Source: Nanobdellota archaeon | Lineage (GTDB): Archaea; Nanobdellota; Nanobdellia; Parvarchaeales; Parvarchaeaceae | Assembly (NCBI GenBank): GCA_021852265.1 | Contig: JAJZNV010000006.1 | Location: forward strand, 1 to 51,270 | Reading direction: 5' to 3' | Length of the DNA stretch: 51,270 nucleotides | In this document: piece by piece, positions 26,468-34,873 of the stretch | How the letters are laid out: the number at the start of each line of letters is the position of its first letter | How positions within the stretch are numbered: position 1 is the first letter of the stretch | Made by a program: the position numbers and the translations under genes | Notes under the pieces: generated by a model | Seen by the model: only the letters and a program-made list of their open reading frames with translations | Database searches by the model: none | Told to the model about the DNA's origin: nothing

Positions 26468-27202
26468 ATGAAAATTGCAGACTTAGAAAAGATAGTATCG
26501 GAAAGCTCTACGAGCCCTGCCTTATCGGTTGTGCAGTCGGAGCAAAAATTTAACTGGCGTTCTGGCCTTGGCACATATATAAACACAATATCCGACGTCC
26601 AAACAAAGACTAAATATACAAGGCATAATAGTGAGTATAACATTCACGCATTAAATCAAGCGGATCTAATAAACTTAAGCGCTGAATGTCTAACATACGA
26701 AGTATACGGTGAACTAAACCAAGGCCATAACTGCGTTGATATAACACTTGAAACGGGTGACGAGAACAGTATAGACGGAAAACCTGGTAATGGGATAAGT
26801 GACAAGTATACTCTACAGGACAGCGTATATATGGATACACTTGAAGGAAATGTTTCATTAGGAGGCTACGAACTAATTTCTTCAAATAAACTTTGTTCCT
26901 TTTCTAAAGGGGATAAAAATAATGAATCAAAAAGCTTGCTTGCATTATTTATTAACCGAAAGTGGAATGATACGCTGATTGTAAGGTACACTGAAAAAAA
27001 GAGCGAAGGTGGTGTTGTTGAACAAGAGCTCTACTTCTCGGAAGGTGAACGTGACATGTCGCGTTTAGACACCGGGAAAAACACTGGACTTATTGAGATA
27101 TTAAAAAGGATAGATTTTATGCATGAACACAGGTTAAAGCAGATTAGTTCTCACTTTATCGGATATTCCGATGAGTTACTAAATCAAATAGGTCTAAAAT
27201 AG
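26468..27202 (+). CDS. Hypothetical soluble protein
   Basis: Not recognised. The 244-residue product is hydrophilic, without a signal peptide or membrane segment, and rich in Ser, Asn, Asp and Glu. The middle has alternating polar/hydrophobic segments suggestive of beta strands (about residues 85-185), and the C-terminal 40 residues look helical. It is flanked by AT-rich gaps on both sides and seems to be a single-gene transcript. Confidence 0.65.
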   Translation: MKIADLEKIVSESSTSPALSVVQSEQKFNWRSGLGTYINTISDVQTKTKYTRHNSEYNIHALNQADLINLSAECLTYEVYGELNQGHNCVDITLETGDENSIDGKPGNGISDKYTLQDSVYMDTLEGNVSLGGYELISSNKLCSFSKGDKNNESKSLLALFINRKWNDTLIVRYTEKKSEGGVVEQELYFSEGERDMSRLDTGKNTGLIEILKRIDFMHEHRLKQISSHFIGYSDELLNQIGLK

Positions 27203-27294
27203 ACCTGTTGAATTGAAATCAGAAATGCCATTTAGAGCATAGCTTTATTTTAAATTCGACAGCTTAAATATTTACAGTAATTATTATAAATTTG

Positions 27295-29187
27295 ATGGCG
27301 ATGTCCACACTTACGAAAAACAGAAATAAAGTTAGGTCATTTTATGAATGGACATTTGGCGTTATAAGCGTATATCCTTTACCTTCATTTGCATTCATAG
27401 GTCTTCTTTTTGGTGTACTATTCTTTTTCTTCATAAACGGAGAATTCGCGGATATAATCTGGTTCTTGACGCTTATAATAGGAGGTATTCCAATAGTTTT
27501 TCAAACTTTAAAAAAGATGCTGGCGGGCAAATTTGCTTCGGACATAGTTGCGATGCTGGCCATAATAGTATCAATAATACTGCATCAGTCATTTGCTGGA
27601 GCAATAATAGTACTTATGCAATCTAGCGGGGAAGGAATTGAGAGATACGGATTTAGAAGAGCTTCCTCTTCTATAGAGGCTCTTTTGGCAAGGGCACCTA
27701 AGCTAGCTAGAAAAAAGGTAGGTTCACACCTAGAAAATATAGATGCAACGCGAGTAGTTGTAGGAGATATTCTAATTGTGGCCCGTGGCGATCTTATACC
27801 GGTAGATGGTACGATAATATCTGGAGAATCATATGTTGATGAGTCTGCGTTGACAGGTGAGCCTATACCAATTAAAAAAAGAACTGGCGATACCGTGATG
27901 AGCGGGAGCGTGAATGTATCGGACACATTTGAGATAAGGACCGATAGAATAAGTAAAGAAAGTGCTTATGCACGTATTGTCGAACTCGTAAAGGATGCAC
28001 AAAAACACAAACCACCCGTACAGAGACTAGCAGACCAGTATGCTGTCTGGTTTACTCCGCTTACATTGGCTATGGGTGCGTTTGGTTTTTTTGTTACGTT
28101 TAAGGTGTCGACAATACTTGCTGTCTTAGTGGTTGCTACACCTTGTCCATTAATAATAGCGGTGCCGATAGCAGTGTTATCCGCAATAAATAAGGCATCT
28201 AGGGATGGCATAGTTGTCAAGAGTGGCGCAGCAATGGAACAGATAAGCGGTGTCAAAGCAGTCTTCTTTGATAAAACAGGAACAATAACATTCGGTGCTC
28301 CTGTAATGGAGGATATTTTATCCATCGGAGTATATAGCAAGAGAGATCTTCTATACAAGAGCGGCTGCCTTGAACAGCTTTCATCTCATCCTCTAGCAAT
28401 AGAAGTGACTAAACGCGCGAAGGCTGAGTTCAAAAGACTTGAAGTCCCGAAAAAATTCAGAGAGACCCCTTCCTTTGGAGTCGAAGGGTATCTCGGAGGA
28501 AAGCGTATAGTGATTGGTTCGAGAAAACTTTATGAGCGCGAGGCATCTCAGAAGCTAGCTCAAAAATATATCAACCTTGTAGATAAAGCGAATGCGAACG
28601 GGAAACTCTGCTCATTCATAACAATTAATGGCAAATTAGAGGGGATAATAGTATTAACCGATCAGATAAGACCCGGTGTGCAGACCACTGTCCAGAAATT
28701 TAAAGACATAGGCGTAAACGAAGTTATAATGCTTACGGGGGATAACCAGACAAATGCAAGAGTTATAGCGGATCAGGCAGGTATCTCCCATTTTGAAGCA
28801 GGTCTGATGCCAAATGATAAAGTAAAGTTCATAAAAACGGCGACAGAAAAAGAGGGAGCTACCGCAATGGTAGGCGACGGAATAAACGATGCGCCAGCCT
28901 TGGCAACGGCAACGGTTGGTATAGCAATGGGTGCACATGGTACTGGAATAACTGCTGAGGCAGCAGATATGGTCTTATTGGTTGATGACATAACAAAGGT
29001 CGCCGATGTAATTACGATAGGTAAACGCATGCTTCAAATCGCCAAGCAAAGCATCTACATAGGTGTAGGGATGAGTATAGTTCTTATGGTGATTGCGAGC
29101 TTCGGCGTTATACCTCCTCCAATCGGGGCTGTTGTACAGGAAGGCCTAGACATAACAGTTATACTTAATGCGCTAAGAGTCAGGTAG
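27295..29187 (+). CDS. P1B-type heavy-metal translocating ATPase with TPC motif
   Basis: Metal-exporting or importing P-type ATPase of about 630 residues. Catalytic signatures are SGESYVDESALTGEPIPI (actuator TGE), FFDKTGTITFG (phosphorylated Asp), LSSHPLA (the P1B His-Pro motif), MLTGDNQTNA and MVGDGINDAPALA. The transmembrane metal site reads VATPCPLIIA, a TPC rather than the CPC of copper pumps, and the last helices contain QEGLD. There is no N-terminal CXXC metal-binding domain. TPC-type pumps have been linked to metals other than copper, so I do not assign a metal. A boxA at 27263-27272 fits the start near 27295. Confidence 0.92.
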   Translation: MAMSTLTKNRNKVRSFYEWTFGVISVYPLPSFAFIGLLFGVLFFFFINGEFADIIWFLTLIIGGIPIVFQTLKKMLAGKFASDIVAMLAIIVSIILHQSFAGAIIVLMQSSGEGIERYGFRRASSSIEALLARAPKLARKKVGSHLENIDATRVVVGDILIVARGDLIPVDGTIISGESYVDESALTGEPIPIKKRTGDTVMSGSVNVSDTFEIRTDRISKESAYARIVELVKDAQKHKPPVQRLADQYAVWFTPLTLAMGAFGFFVTFKVSTILAVLVVATPCPLIIAVPIAVLSAINKASRDGIVVKSGAAMEQISGVKAVFFDKTGTITFGAPVMEDILSIGVYSKRDLLYKSGCLEQLSSHPLAIEVTKRAKAEFKRLEVPKKFRETPSFGVEGYLGGKRIVIGSRKLYEREASQKLAQKYINLVDKANANGKLCSFITINGKLEGIIVLTDQIRPGVQTTVQKFKDIGVNEVIMLTGDNQTNARVIADQAGISHFEAGLMPNDKVKFIKTATEKEGATAMVGDGINDAPALATATVGIAMGAHGTGITAEAADMVLLVDDITKVADVITIGKRMLQIAKQSIYIGVGMSIVLMVIASFGVIPPPIGAVVQEGLDITVILNALRVR

Positions 29188-29244
29188 TTGACTTTGTAAT
29201 TAGAGAATAAAAAGCAATTAAGAAGCACCCTTGTATATTGTACT

Positions 29245-29499
29245 TTAGTTTTTAGGAGGCAATTGATCGGTGCTTTCAGTTGTATGTGTTTTTAAATGGG
29301 AGTCAAGTTCCTCTTTTGTGTTGAATACTGCACTGCATTTATCACATTTGAAGGACTGACTCTGTAGTTGTGGAGGTGTTGTCGGTTGTGCAGCATGTGT
29401 ACTCATGTGTGAATCTAGTTCTTGCTGTGTTTTAAATTTAGACCCACATACTTTGCACTTAAACGATTTCCAAAACAGATGCATTTTATTTGTATGCAC
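29245..29499 (-). CDS. Small protein with two C2H2 zinc fingers
   Basis: 84-residue protein with two classical fingers. Finger 1 uses Cys15, Cys18, His31, His35 and finger 2 uses Cys52, Cys55, His68, His72, both with C-x2-C-x12-H-x3-H spacing. Both fingers keep the FK-C core and an ELDSH helix, so they look like an internal duplication, joined by a Pro/Gln/Thr linker and followed by a Thr/Ser tail. Such fingers typically bind nucleic acid or protein; the target is unknown. It lies after the metal ATPase (convergent) and beside ThyX. Confidence 0.88.
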   Translation of the reverse strand: MHTNKMHLFWKSFKCKVCGSKFKTQQELDSHMSTHAAQPTTPPQLQSQSFKCDKCSAVFNTKEELDSHLKTHTTESTDQLPPKN

Positions 29500-29537
29500 T
29501 TTAGATATAAAAACTTTAAGTCACGATAGATTCTGGT

Positions 29538-30329
29538 TTACACTTTTATATTTTTTGGTTTCCAACTTCCAGTACCATCAGGAAGCTCTGTTCTCTCAAA
29601 GTCCTGATAAATAAGAGGGTAACGCACTTTCATCTTATTGGCTACCTCGTCGAAAACTTTTCTTATCTCGATTTCGGCGTAAGGAGATGTTCTCATAGTT
29701 ATAACGTGTCTTATAGTTCTATGGTTTGCAGTCCATATAACATTGGTTGCTATTCCATCAGGTAGTATACGCCTAAGGGCGGAAGTAAGAATTTTTTTCA
29801 GACTGAAATCCATGCTATCCCAGTTATATTTTTTCTCGAGTTTTTTGTACCCGTTTTCTATGGTTTCTACTGCCTCAACAAAGTCTTTATCATTTTCCAT
29901 CTCTGGTGGGACCCATAGTTTTATTTCTTTGGGCCGCACGTACCTCAGAGATTCCTGACTTATAGCAGTCCCAACTCTATGCCTTGCAAGTTCATGGGTA
30001 AATACTCTAGAGACATTAAGAAATGCAAAAGTGACCGTCGAATGCTCAAGTATTGAACCATCTCCTTTTAATAGAATATTCTCAAGATACTCTTTAGATG
30101 TGCCCCTTATTTTCGTAACATTAGGGTTCATCCCCACACCATAACTTTCATAACACATCCTTCCAGCAACCTCGATTAGATACTCTCCGTTGCTCGATGC
30201 TGCCGCCTGCGTTGAATCATACCACATTTTTGCAATGTCTCCGCCGTGATCAGAAAGCATTTTCTCCAGATTTTCTTTTACCAGCGAAGTCTCCGCAATG
30301 AGATAAACTTTAGGCACTATCTTTTTCAT
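29538..30329 (-). CDS. thyX: Flavin-dependent thymidylate synthase
   Basis: Makes dTMP from dUMP using FAD, NADPH and methylene-tetrahydrofolate. The ThyX motif appears as HELARHRVGTAISQESLRYV; the spacing from RHR to the second Ser is eight residues rather than the seven of the commonest form. SILEHSTVTFAFLNVSR (dUMP/FAD region) and the C-terminal NHRTIRHVITMRTSPYAEIEIR (shown here only by its key His and Arg residues) are also typical. It has 263 residues. No ThyA is visible, so this is probably the only thymidylate source in the window. Confidence 0.93.
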   Translation of the reverse strand: MKKIVPKVYLIAETSLVKENLEKMLSDHGGDIAKMWYDSTQAAASSNGEYLIEVAGRMCYESYGVGMNPNVTKIRGTSKEYLENILLKGDGSILEHSTVTFAFLNVSRVFTHELARHRVGTAISQESLRYVRPKEIKLWVPPEMENDKDFVEAVETIENGYKKLEKKYNWDSMDFSLKKILTSALRRILPDGIATNVIWTANHRTIRHVITMRTSPYAEIEIRKVFDEVANKMKVRYPLIYQDFERTELPDGTGSWKPKNIKV

Positions 30330-30494
30330 ATTCTCTTATGAGTTAAGAAACGTCAAATTTAAATACTTGCCTATTGCGACACTGTTATCAAAAGTATGCC
30401 TATTATAGTTAGAGTAAGTCCAGCTATCCAAAATGGATAATACACTGTGAGGAAACTTTGAAGCGCTTCAGCATGCGTAACGAGAATTCCTCCG

Positions 30495-30899
30495 CTAACC
30501 CAGATTCTTTGTGGAGAGCAGTTTACTAGGATTAACTGTGTAATCTTCCTGATTAAAATTAAACATGTGCCGGGTGGTCTTTATCGGAAAACGTTTTCCA
30601 CTAAGTGCTGCCAGTATTACATCTTGTCTTTTAACATAGTTGTATTCTGATCTCCAGTAAGATAGTTCAACCTCCTCATAATTCACGACTATGCAAGGGG
30701 CTTTTTTAGCACCGAGCTTTTTTAGGGCATTAAACCGGTGGTGCCCATCTAATATCACATATTTATTTTTCCCCGCGTTTGTAACCACTATCGGTACAAA
30801 CCTTTGGGATAGGAGTGTACTTTTTATTTTTTCAACGGCCTTCGAGTCTATCTCTTCATGTTCAAGCAGATTTTTAATTTCGATTTCTTTTGTTTTCAT
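30495..30899 (-). CDS. ParB/Srx-fold protein, SerK/SbnI-like (possible free-serine kinase)
   Basis: 134-residue protein with the ParB-like motif VILDGHHRFNALKKLG (about residues 48-63), preceded by FVPIVVTN and followed by an aromatic SYWRSEYNY segment and KRFPIKTTRHMF. The DGHHR box together with a late KTTRH motif is what I associate with SerK/SbnI kinases, which phosphorylate free serine with ADP or ATP and thus feed cysteine synthesis, rather than with chromosome-partition ParB. At 134 residues it is shorter than SerK, so the assignment remains tentative. Confidence 0.65.
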   Translation of the reverse strand: MKTKEIEIKNLLEHEEIDSKAVEKIKSTLLSQRFVPIVVTNAGKNKYVILDGHHRFNALKKLGAKKAPCIVVNYEEVELSYWRSEYNYVKRQDVILAALSGKRFPIKTTRHMFNFNQEDYTVNPSKLLSTKNLG

Positions 30900-31023
30900 A
30901 TCTGTGCTTATGTATAGTAGACCCGACTGTATTGGGCAGTTTCTTTACCGTCATATCATATTTTAACAGGGCAATGATTATTTAAACCTGGGCCAGCAAT
31001 ACTGAATTTTCTTTGTAAACGAT

Positions 31024-31374
31024 TTAGATAGTCTTTGCTATATCTGCAACTATAGGTATCTCGATATTAACGCCATTTACTGCTTGATATCCAACATACA
31101 TTCCAAAGAGCCATGCTAACACCCACAAAAGAGACAATAAACCCAATAGTGAGAATGCCCACGTCGCAATAAGAATAACACTTAAAATGTAATAAATTAT
31201 AATAACGCTTATCCAGTATATTATTGACTGAATCGAATGAAATCTAAGATTTCTATATCGAGCACCATACTGTATATAGACAAAAACCGCTGAGAGTATA
31301 GGTATTATGTATGCTACAAGGTACATTATTTTATCTCCAGATGGTAAAGATGAATTTGGAGTGCTGTTTTTCAT
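31024..31374 (-). CDS. DUF4870-like small membrane protein
   Basis: 116-residue membrane protein with three hydrophobic segments. The arrangement of an initial helix (YLVAYIIPILSAV), then RFHSIQS in a short basic loop, and a C-terminal double helix ending in GYQAVNG is typical of the DUF4870/Tic20-like family. Function is unknown. The DUF4382-like exported protein gene ends upstream on the same strand, 24 bases away, so they may be co-transcribed. Confidence 0.8.
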   Translation of the reverse strand: MKNSTPNSSLPSGDKIMYLVAYIIPILSAVFVYIQYGARYRNLRFHSIQSIIYWISVIIIYYILSVILIATWAFSLLGLLSLLWVLAWLFGMYVGYQAVNGVNIEIPIVADIAKTI

Positions 31375-31398
31375 AAAATCATGTTCGTATTGAAGTAC

Positions 31399-32544
31399 TT
31401 AACTTGCAGTTACATTAGCAGTTGCACGGGCACCTTCCTGTCCCTGAATAACTACTCTATATGTAGAACCAGATACTAGATTAACTGAAACATGATTTTC
31501 ACCTAAACTTATCCTGCCATTGAAGTTAAATGTAAAGGATTGCCCTGCCGCTAGTGTATAGCCCTCACCTTCAAAGTTGCTGCCCAAAGCCGGTAAAAAT
31601 AATGTTCCGTTCTGCGCTACAAGGAAGTTGATAGTCTTGAATGATGCCTGCAAGATCCCCTGGTGATCTATTTCACTTTCATATTCACCGGAAGTGTAAG
31701 TATTGTTGTACCCCGAATCATATCCAGAACTATTGGCTGTGCCGAAGCCACCTCTATCCTCCCTAGATATATTCCCAGAAGGCCCAACGGAGATGTTATC
31801 AACGGATATCAGTTGGTTACCAAACAGTGTTATATGCCTTATGATAATGCTCTGATTTGAATTGTCTTTTACAGTGACAGACAGATGTGTTATATTTGAC
31901 ACTGAAGAAAGTGAAGTATTTGAAATACTTATGTTGGCAATATTATTCCTCAAAGCATGCAGTTCTTTGATATCTAATCCGTGTTCGGACCCTATAGTCG
32001 CGCCTCTTAATTTCGAATTACCTACGGATACCGCACGTACAGACGGAACCATAATAAATACTGTAGAATTAGCAGTAAACACAGTTATAACTGTTGGTGA
32101 AAGCTCTGTTATTAGATTAGTAGTTCCATTAACCGAAGTATTTGTCGTGACCTTGGCAGTTATTTGCGCGTTTGGTAACGTCACTGGATAGACGGTATTA
32201 TTTAATTCAATGCTTGCAGAAGTAACGTTAAAGCGGATCATGTTTATTTTTGAGCCATTCGGGACGTATAAGCTCCCAAGTACTACACTTACATTGATAA
32301 GAGAAAGAAGATTTAGAGTTCCACTGCCTGGAGCACTTACCCACGCACTGCTATTGCCCGAAATAGTGTGCACCATCACAGAAGAATACGTTATGTTCAA
32401 GCTCTGCGTTCCATGTGGCACATTAGGAGGGTCTATTAAACTTATAAAAACATTATTCTGAGTTTGAGGGTATGCGAGATAAAAATAGATTACGCCCACC
32501 ACTGCAAGAACAATCAGCACCACTGCAATTAGCGAATATCGCAT
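31399..32544 (-). CDS. Exported DUF4382-like surface protein
   Basis: 381-residue protein with an N-terminal membrane anchor or signal (about residues 5-24), then a large Ser/Thr/Asn-rich extracellular part with many N-glycosylation-like sequons. The first domain (about 35-190) resembles DUF4382, with pattern VMVHTISGNSSAWVSAP, a LLSL segment and IRFNVTSASIEL. A short His/Leu-rich helix and two beta-rich segments follow, with a Gly/Ser/Tyr-rich linker around residue 270. It is probably a cell-surface protein of unknown role. Confidence 0.7.
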   Translation of the reverse strand: MRYSLIAVVLIVLAVVGVIYFYLAYPQTQNNVFISLIDPPNVPHGTQSLNITYSSVMVHTISGNSSAWVSAPGSGTLNLLSLINVSVVLGSLYVPNGSKINMIRFNVTSASIELNNTVYPVTLPNAQITAKVTTNTSVNGTTNLITELSPTVITVFTANSTVFIMVPSVRAVSVGNSKLRGATIGSEHGLDIKELHALRNNIANISISNTSLSSVSNITHLSVTVKDNSNQSIIIRHITLFGNQLISVDNISVGPSGNISREDRGGFGTANSSGYDSGYNNTYTSGEYESEIDHQGILQASFKTINFLVAQNGTLFLPALGSNFEGEGYTLAAGQSFTFNFNGRISLGENHVSVNLVSGSTYRVVIQGQEGARATANVTAS

Positions 32545-32597
32545 TGTAAATCATTGCCTTCAGCGTTTATAAGTCTTTCGACAAGTACGTGAGCTGA

Positions 32598-33164
32598 CTA
32601 TGCAGATAATTTTTGTGTTAGAATTACAAGTGCACTTACTATATCGCGTATATGTTTTTTTGTTTCTTCATCTTTTATTTTGCCATCTTGCCCTAACTTA
32701 TCCTGTATAAACGGTATCATAACTTCCGGCTTTTGCACAGCCTGCAATCCAAGAAAAGTCATTATCTGTCTAAGATGATATTGCGCTCTGGAACCGCCCA
32801 GCATTCCTATGGAGCTGCTTACTATAGCGGCGGTTTTTCCATCAAATGAATTGTCACCATAAGGCCGTGAACCCCATTCTATTGCGTTTTTTATCAGGCT
32901 CGGAACTGAATAATTGTATTCAGGCGTAACTATAATTATTGCATCCGCAGCCTTCACTCTCTCCTTAAAGTTCTTAACACTTTCCGGTTGAGACATGTCA
33001 TCATCTTGATTAAAGTGCGGGAGCTTGCCCAGATCCGATGGTTCAAACGTATCTAGCACTGCGTCATTTGGGATAAACTCCGCAAGGCCTTTCAGGATAT
33101 GCGCGGTGTACGAGTCTTTTCTGAGGCTTCCTCCGAATGCAAATATTTTAACTTTCTTTTCCAC
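32598..33164 (-). CDS. NADPH-dependent FMN reductase family flavoprotein
   Basis: 188-residue flavodoxin-fold reductase. The FMN phosphate loop reads FGGSLRKDSYTAHIL, followed by DTFEPSDLGKLPHFNQD and the second FMN contact IIIVTPEYNYSVPSLIKNAIEW; a GMLGGSRAQ segment completes the pattern of NAD(P)H:FMN/quinone/chromate reductases. It may supply reduced flavin or detoxify quinones and metals. It stands alone, divergent from the small exported protein at 33264. Confidence 0.93.
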   Translation of the reverse strand: MEKKVKIFAFGGSLRKDSYTAHILKGLAEFIPNDAVLDTFEPSDLGKLPHFNQDDDMSQPESVKNFKERVKAADAIIIVTPEYNYSVPSLIKNAIEWGSRPYGDNSFDGKTAAIVSSSIGMLGGSRAQYHLRQIMTFLGLQAVQKPEVMIPFIQDKLGQDGKIKDEETKKHIRDIVSALVILTQKLSA

Positions 33165-33263
33165 CAGAGATAGTCTCCGCCCTCATTTATATTGGTTTCT
33201 CTAAAGAGGTTGTAACGGATAAAAAAATATAAAATTAATAAATGAGGGCTCCCCTCCTTATAC

Positions 33264-33728
33264 ATGAGATTCAGCTATTATGTAATACTATTGATAATCC
33301 TCTTTGTTGGAACCGGCTGGTATATACTGTCTTTCTCGACCTTTTTCCCGACCAATATAACAAATATAACTGGCTTTAGCGGAGTTATTGTCACACAGGG
33401 TTCTGTTTCCTCAAACAGCGGCGTGGTGGACTTGACGCTGCTGAACAGAGAACCTTTCTCTATTGTTCTGAATGGATCGTATGCAAGTGTCACTCTTACC
33501 AGCCCTAGGGACATTACAGATCCGGTTATGAAGCTTAATTGCACCAGCGATGATCTTTCACCGAATTCAAGCACGACCTGTGTTGGAAAAGGGATACCAG
33601 ACGGTTCTGCGATTGTAAATATGACTATAGATTATACACATTATAAGAATACAAACCTAATTATAAATGAGTCATATGGTAAGTTTGATTATGCATTATG
33701 CACAAAGTTCTCCGCGGTTTGCGAATAA
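33264..33728 (+). CDS. Small exported/anchored protein of unknown function
   Basis: 154 residues. A hydrophobic N-terminal helix (about residues 5-24) is followed by an extracellular beta-rich part with several Asn-X-Ser/Thr sequons and three or four cysteines (Cys in KLNCTSDD, STTCVGKG and two near the C-terminus), which could form disulphides outside the cell. No family is recognised. Confidence 0.65.
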   Translation: MRFSYYVILLIILFVGTGWYILSFSTFFPTNITNITGFSGVIVTQGSVSSNSGVVDLTLLNREPFSIVLNGSYASVTLTSPRDITDPVMKLNCTSDDLSPNSSTTCVGKGIPDGSAIVNMTIDYTHYKNTNLIINESYGKFDYALCTKFSAVCE

Positions 33729-33742
33729 ACAATAGAAGAACA

Positions 33743-34057
33743 TTATTTCTCACGTACGTCTTTGTTAAACTTTCTTTTTAATAAGGCAACTGCCTCCTTC
33801 TCCGTCTTTGCCTTTCCACTCGTTATAAGATTCTGAAGTGCATTTTTTATCGCTACCTCAAATTCCTTATTCCCAGGAGGCTTGTGCTCAATGTATTTTA
33901 TCTTTGAACGTGCTATAGTAACATCTGAGCCTTCTGTGCGCAGGAGTATGGAGTTTTTATCTACTGAACTCAATATTCCGCTGGCGTGACCTTTAGAAAG
34001 GAATCTAACGGTGACTTCTGAACCGATATAGGATGAAAGTATTTCGTCCGATAGCAT
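33743..34057 (-). CDS. Putative Lsm/Sm-fold RNA-binding protein with helical tail
   Basis: 104 residues. The first 55 residues resemble an Sm fold: YIGSEVTVRFLSKGHASGILSSVD (Sm1-like, with G-x-V-x-V and the G-x-L-x-x-D turn), then ILLRTEGSDVTIARSKIKYIE as a second strand set. The rest is a basic, helix-forming tail. The match is by pattern only and the Sm2 signature is weak, so another small beta-barrel is possible. It converges on the exported protein at 33264 with 14 bases between. Confidence 0.6.
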   Translation of the reverse strand: MLSDEILSSYIGSEVTVRFLSKGHASGILSSVDKNSILLRTEGSDVTIARSKIKYIEHKPPGNKEFEVAIKNALQNLITSGKAKTEKEAVALLKRKFNKDVREK

Positions 34058-34135
34058 AGTAAGTTCTGTAAAGGGATATATTTAACTCTTTATTCATTAT
34101 TCAAATGCGTATATAATCTACTGTAAATTAATCAA

Positions 34136-34354
34136 ATGGAAAACCTAGAAAAAATTATCCTTGATGTCAAGAAATTAGGTTTTAACTTTCACAAAACTAT
34201 TTACAAAACAAGAGTCGGGTACATCTCCTCAAATATCGCGGCAATCACCTCTGCCGCAGGATTATATATAGGAAGCTATTCACTTGGTATAGCATCATTA
34301 CTGATTACATCGGCAATGTTATATTTTACTCTGGAAAAACCAGAAGATAAGTAA
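34136..34354 (+). CDS. Small membrane protein, hypothetical
   Basis: 72 residues: a hydrophilic N-terminal 30 with basic and aromatic residues, then two closely spaced hydrophobic stretches (about 30-46 and 48-64) that may form a helical hairpin, and an acidic-basic tail. It is divergent from the Lsm-like gene. No family is recognised; reading-frame usage and a clean start support a real gene. Confidence 0.55.
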   Translation: MENLEKIILDVKKLGFNFHKTIYKTRVGYISSNIAAITSAAGLYIGSYSLGIASLLITSAMLYFTLEKPEDK

Positions 34355-34459
34355 AGACTAAACTTATACTTAGCAGTCCGTGTGCTGAAAAGTATATACC
34401 TGGCCCAAAAAGCTCCTCAAGGGATAAAAGTATAAGAACAATTGAGATTATATCAAATT

Positions 34460-34873
34460 ATGGACTGCATTTTTTGTGAAGTCGCCGCTCATTCTGTGGA
34501 CTCCAAGATAGTCTATGAAGATGATAGCATTATGGCTTTCTTGGATATCAATCCGGTCAGCGAAGGACACACACTAATAATCCCAAAAAAGCATTATGAA
34601 AATATTTTTGATATAGAAAACCTCGCACTCGATAAGATTGTCCGAGCAGCCAAGAGACTCGCATCGGCATACAAGGATGCATTCAATGTAAATGCGGTGA
34701 ATTTATTAAATGCGTCTGGGGCCGCAGCACAACAGAGTGTTTCTCACTTCCATCTACATTTGGTTCCAAGGCAGGAGAATGACGGTTTGGACTTCTGGTT
34801 CCATGGAAAAGGAGAATCCAAGGAAGCGTTAGCCAAAACACTAGAAAAAATAAGAAAATTTGTCAAATATTAG
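34460..34873 (+). CDS. HIT-family nucleotide hydrolase
   Basis: Histidine-triad protein of 137 residues. The catalytic HxHxHxx motif is SHFHLHLVPR, and the N-terminal CIFCEVAAHSVDSKIVYED with LDINPVSEGHTLIIPKKH is the usual HIT front half; two N-terminal Cys may bind zinc. HIT hydrolases split nucleoside phosphoramidates and dinucleoside polyphosphates. I start at the ATG at 34460; a TTG at 34442 is in frame. Its stop abuts the ATG of the aminopeptidase, so the two are probably coupled. Confidence 0.93.
   Translation: MDCIFCEVAAHSVDSKIVYEDDSIMAFLDINPVSEGHTLIIPKKHYENIFDIENLALDKIVRAAKRLASAYKDAFNVNAVNLLNASGAAAQQSVSHFHLHLVPRQENDGLDFWFHGKGESKEALAKTLEKIRKFVKY

Noticed and set aside
30384-30520. 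Hydrophobic minus-strand stretch after the SerK-like gene
   Set aside because: One frame encodes a plausible helix (ending IIGILLITVSQ) but has no ATG, GTG or TTG at a suitable place except an internal GTG without a ribosome site; too weak to call.
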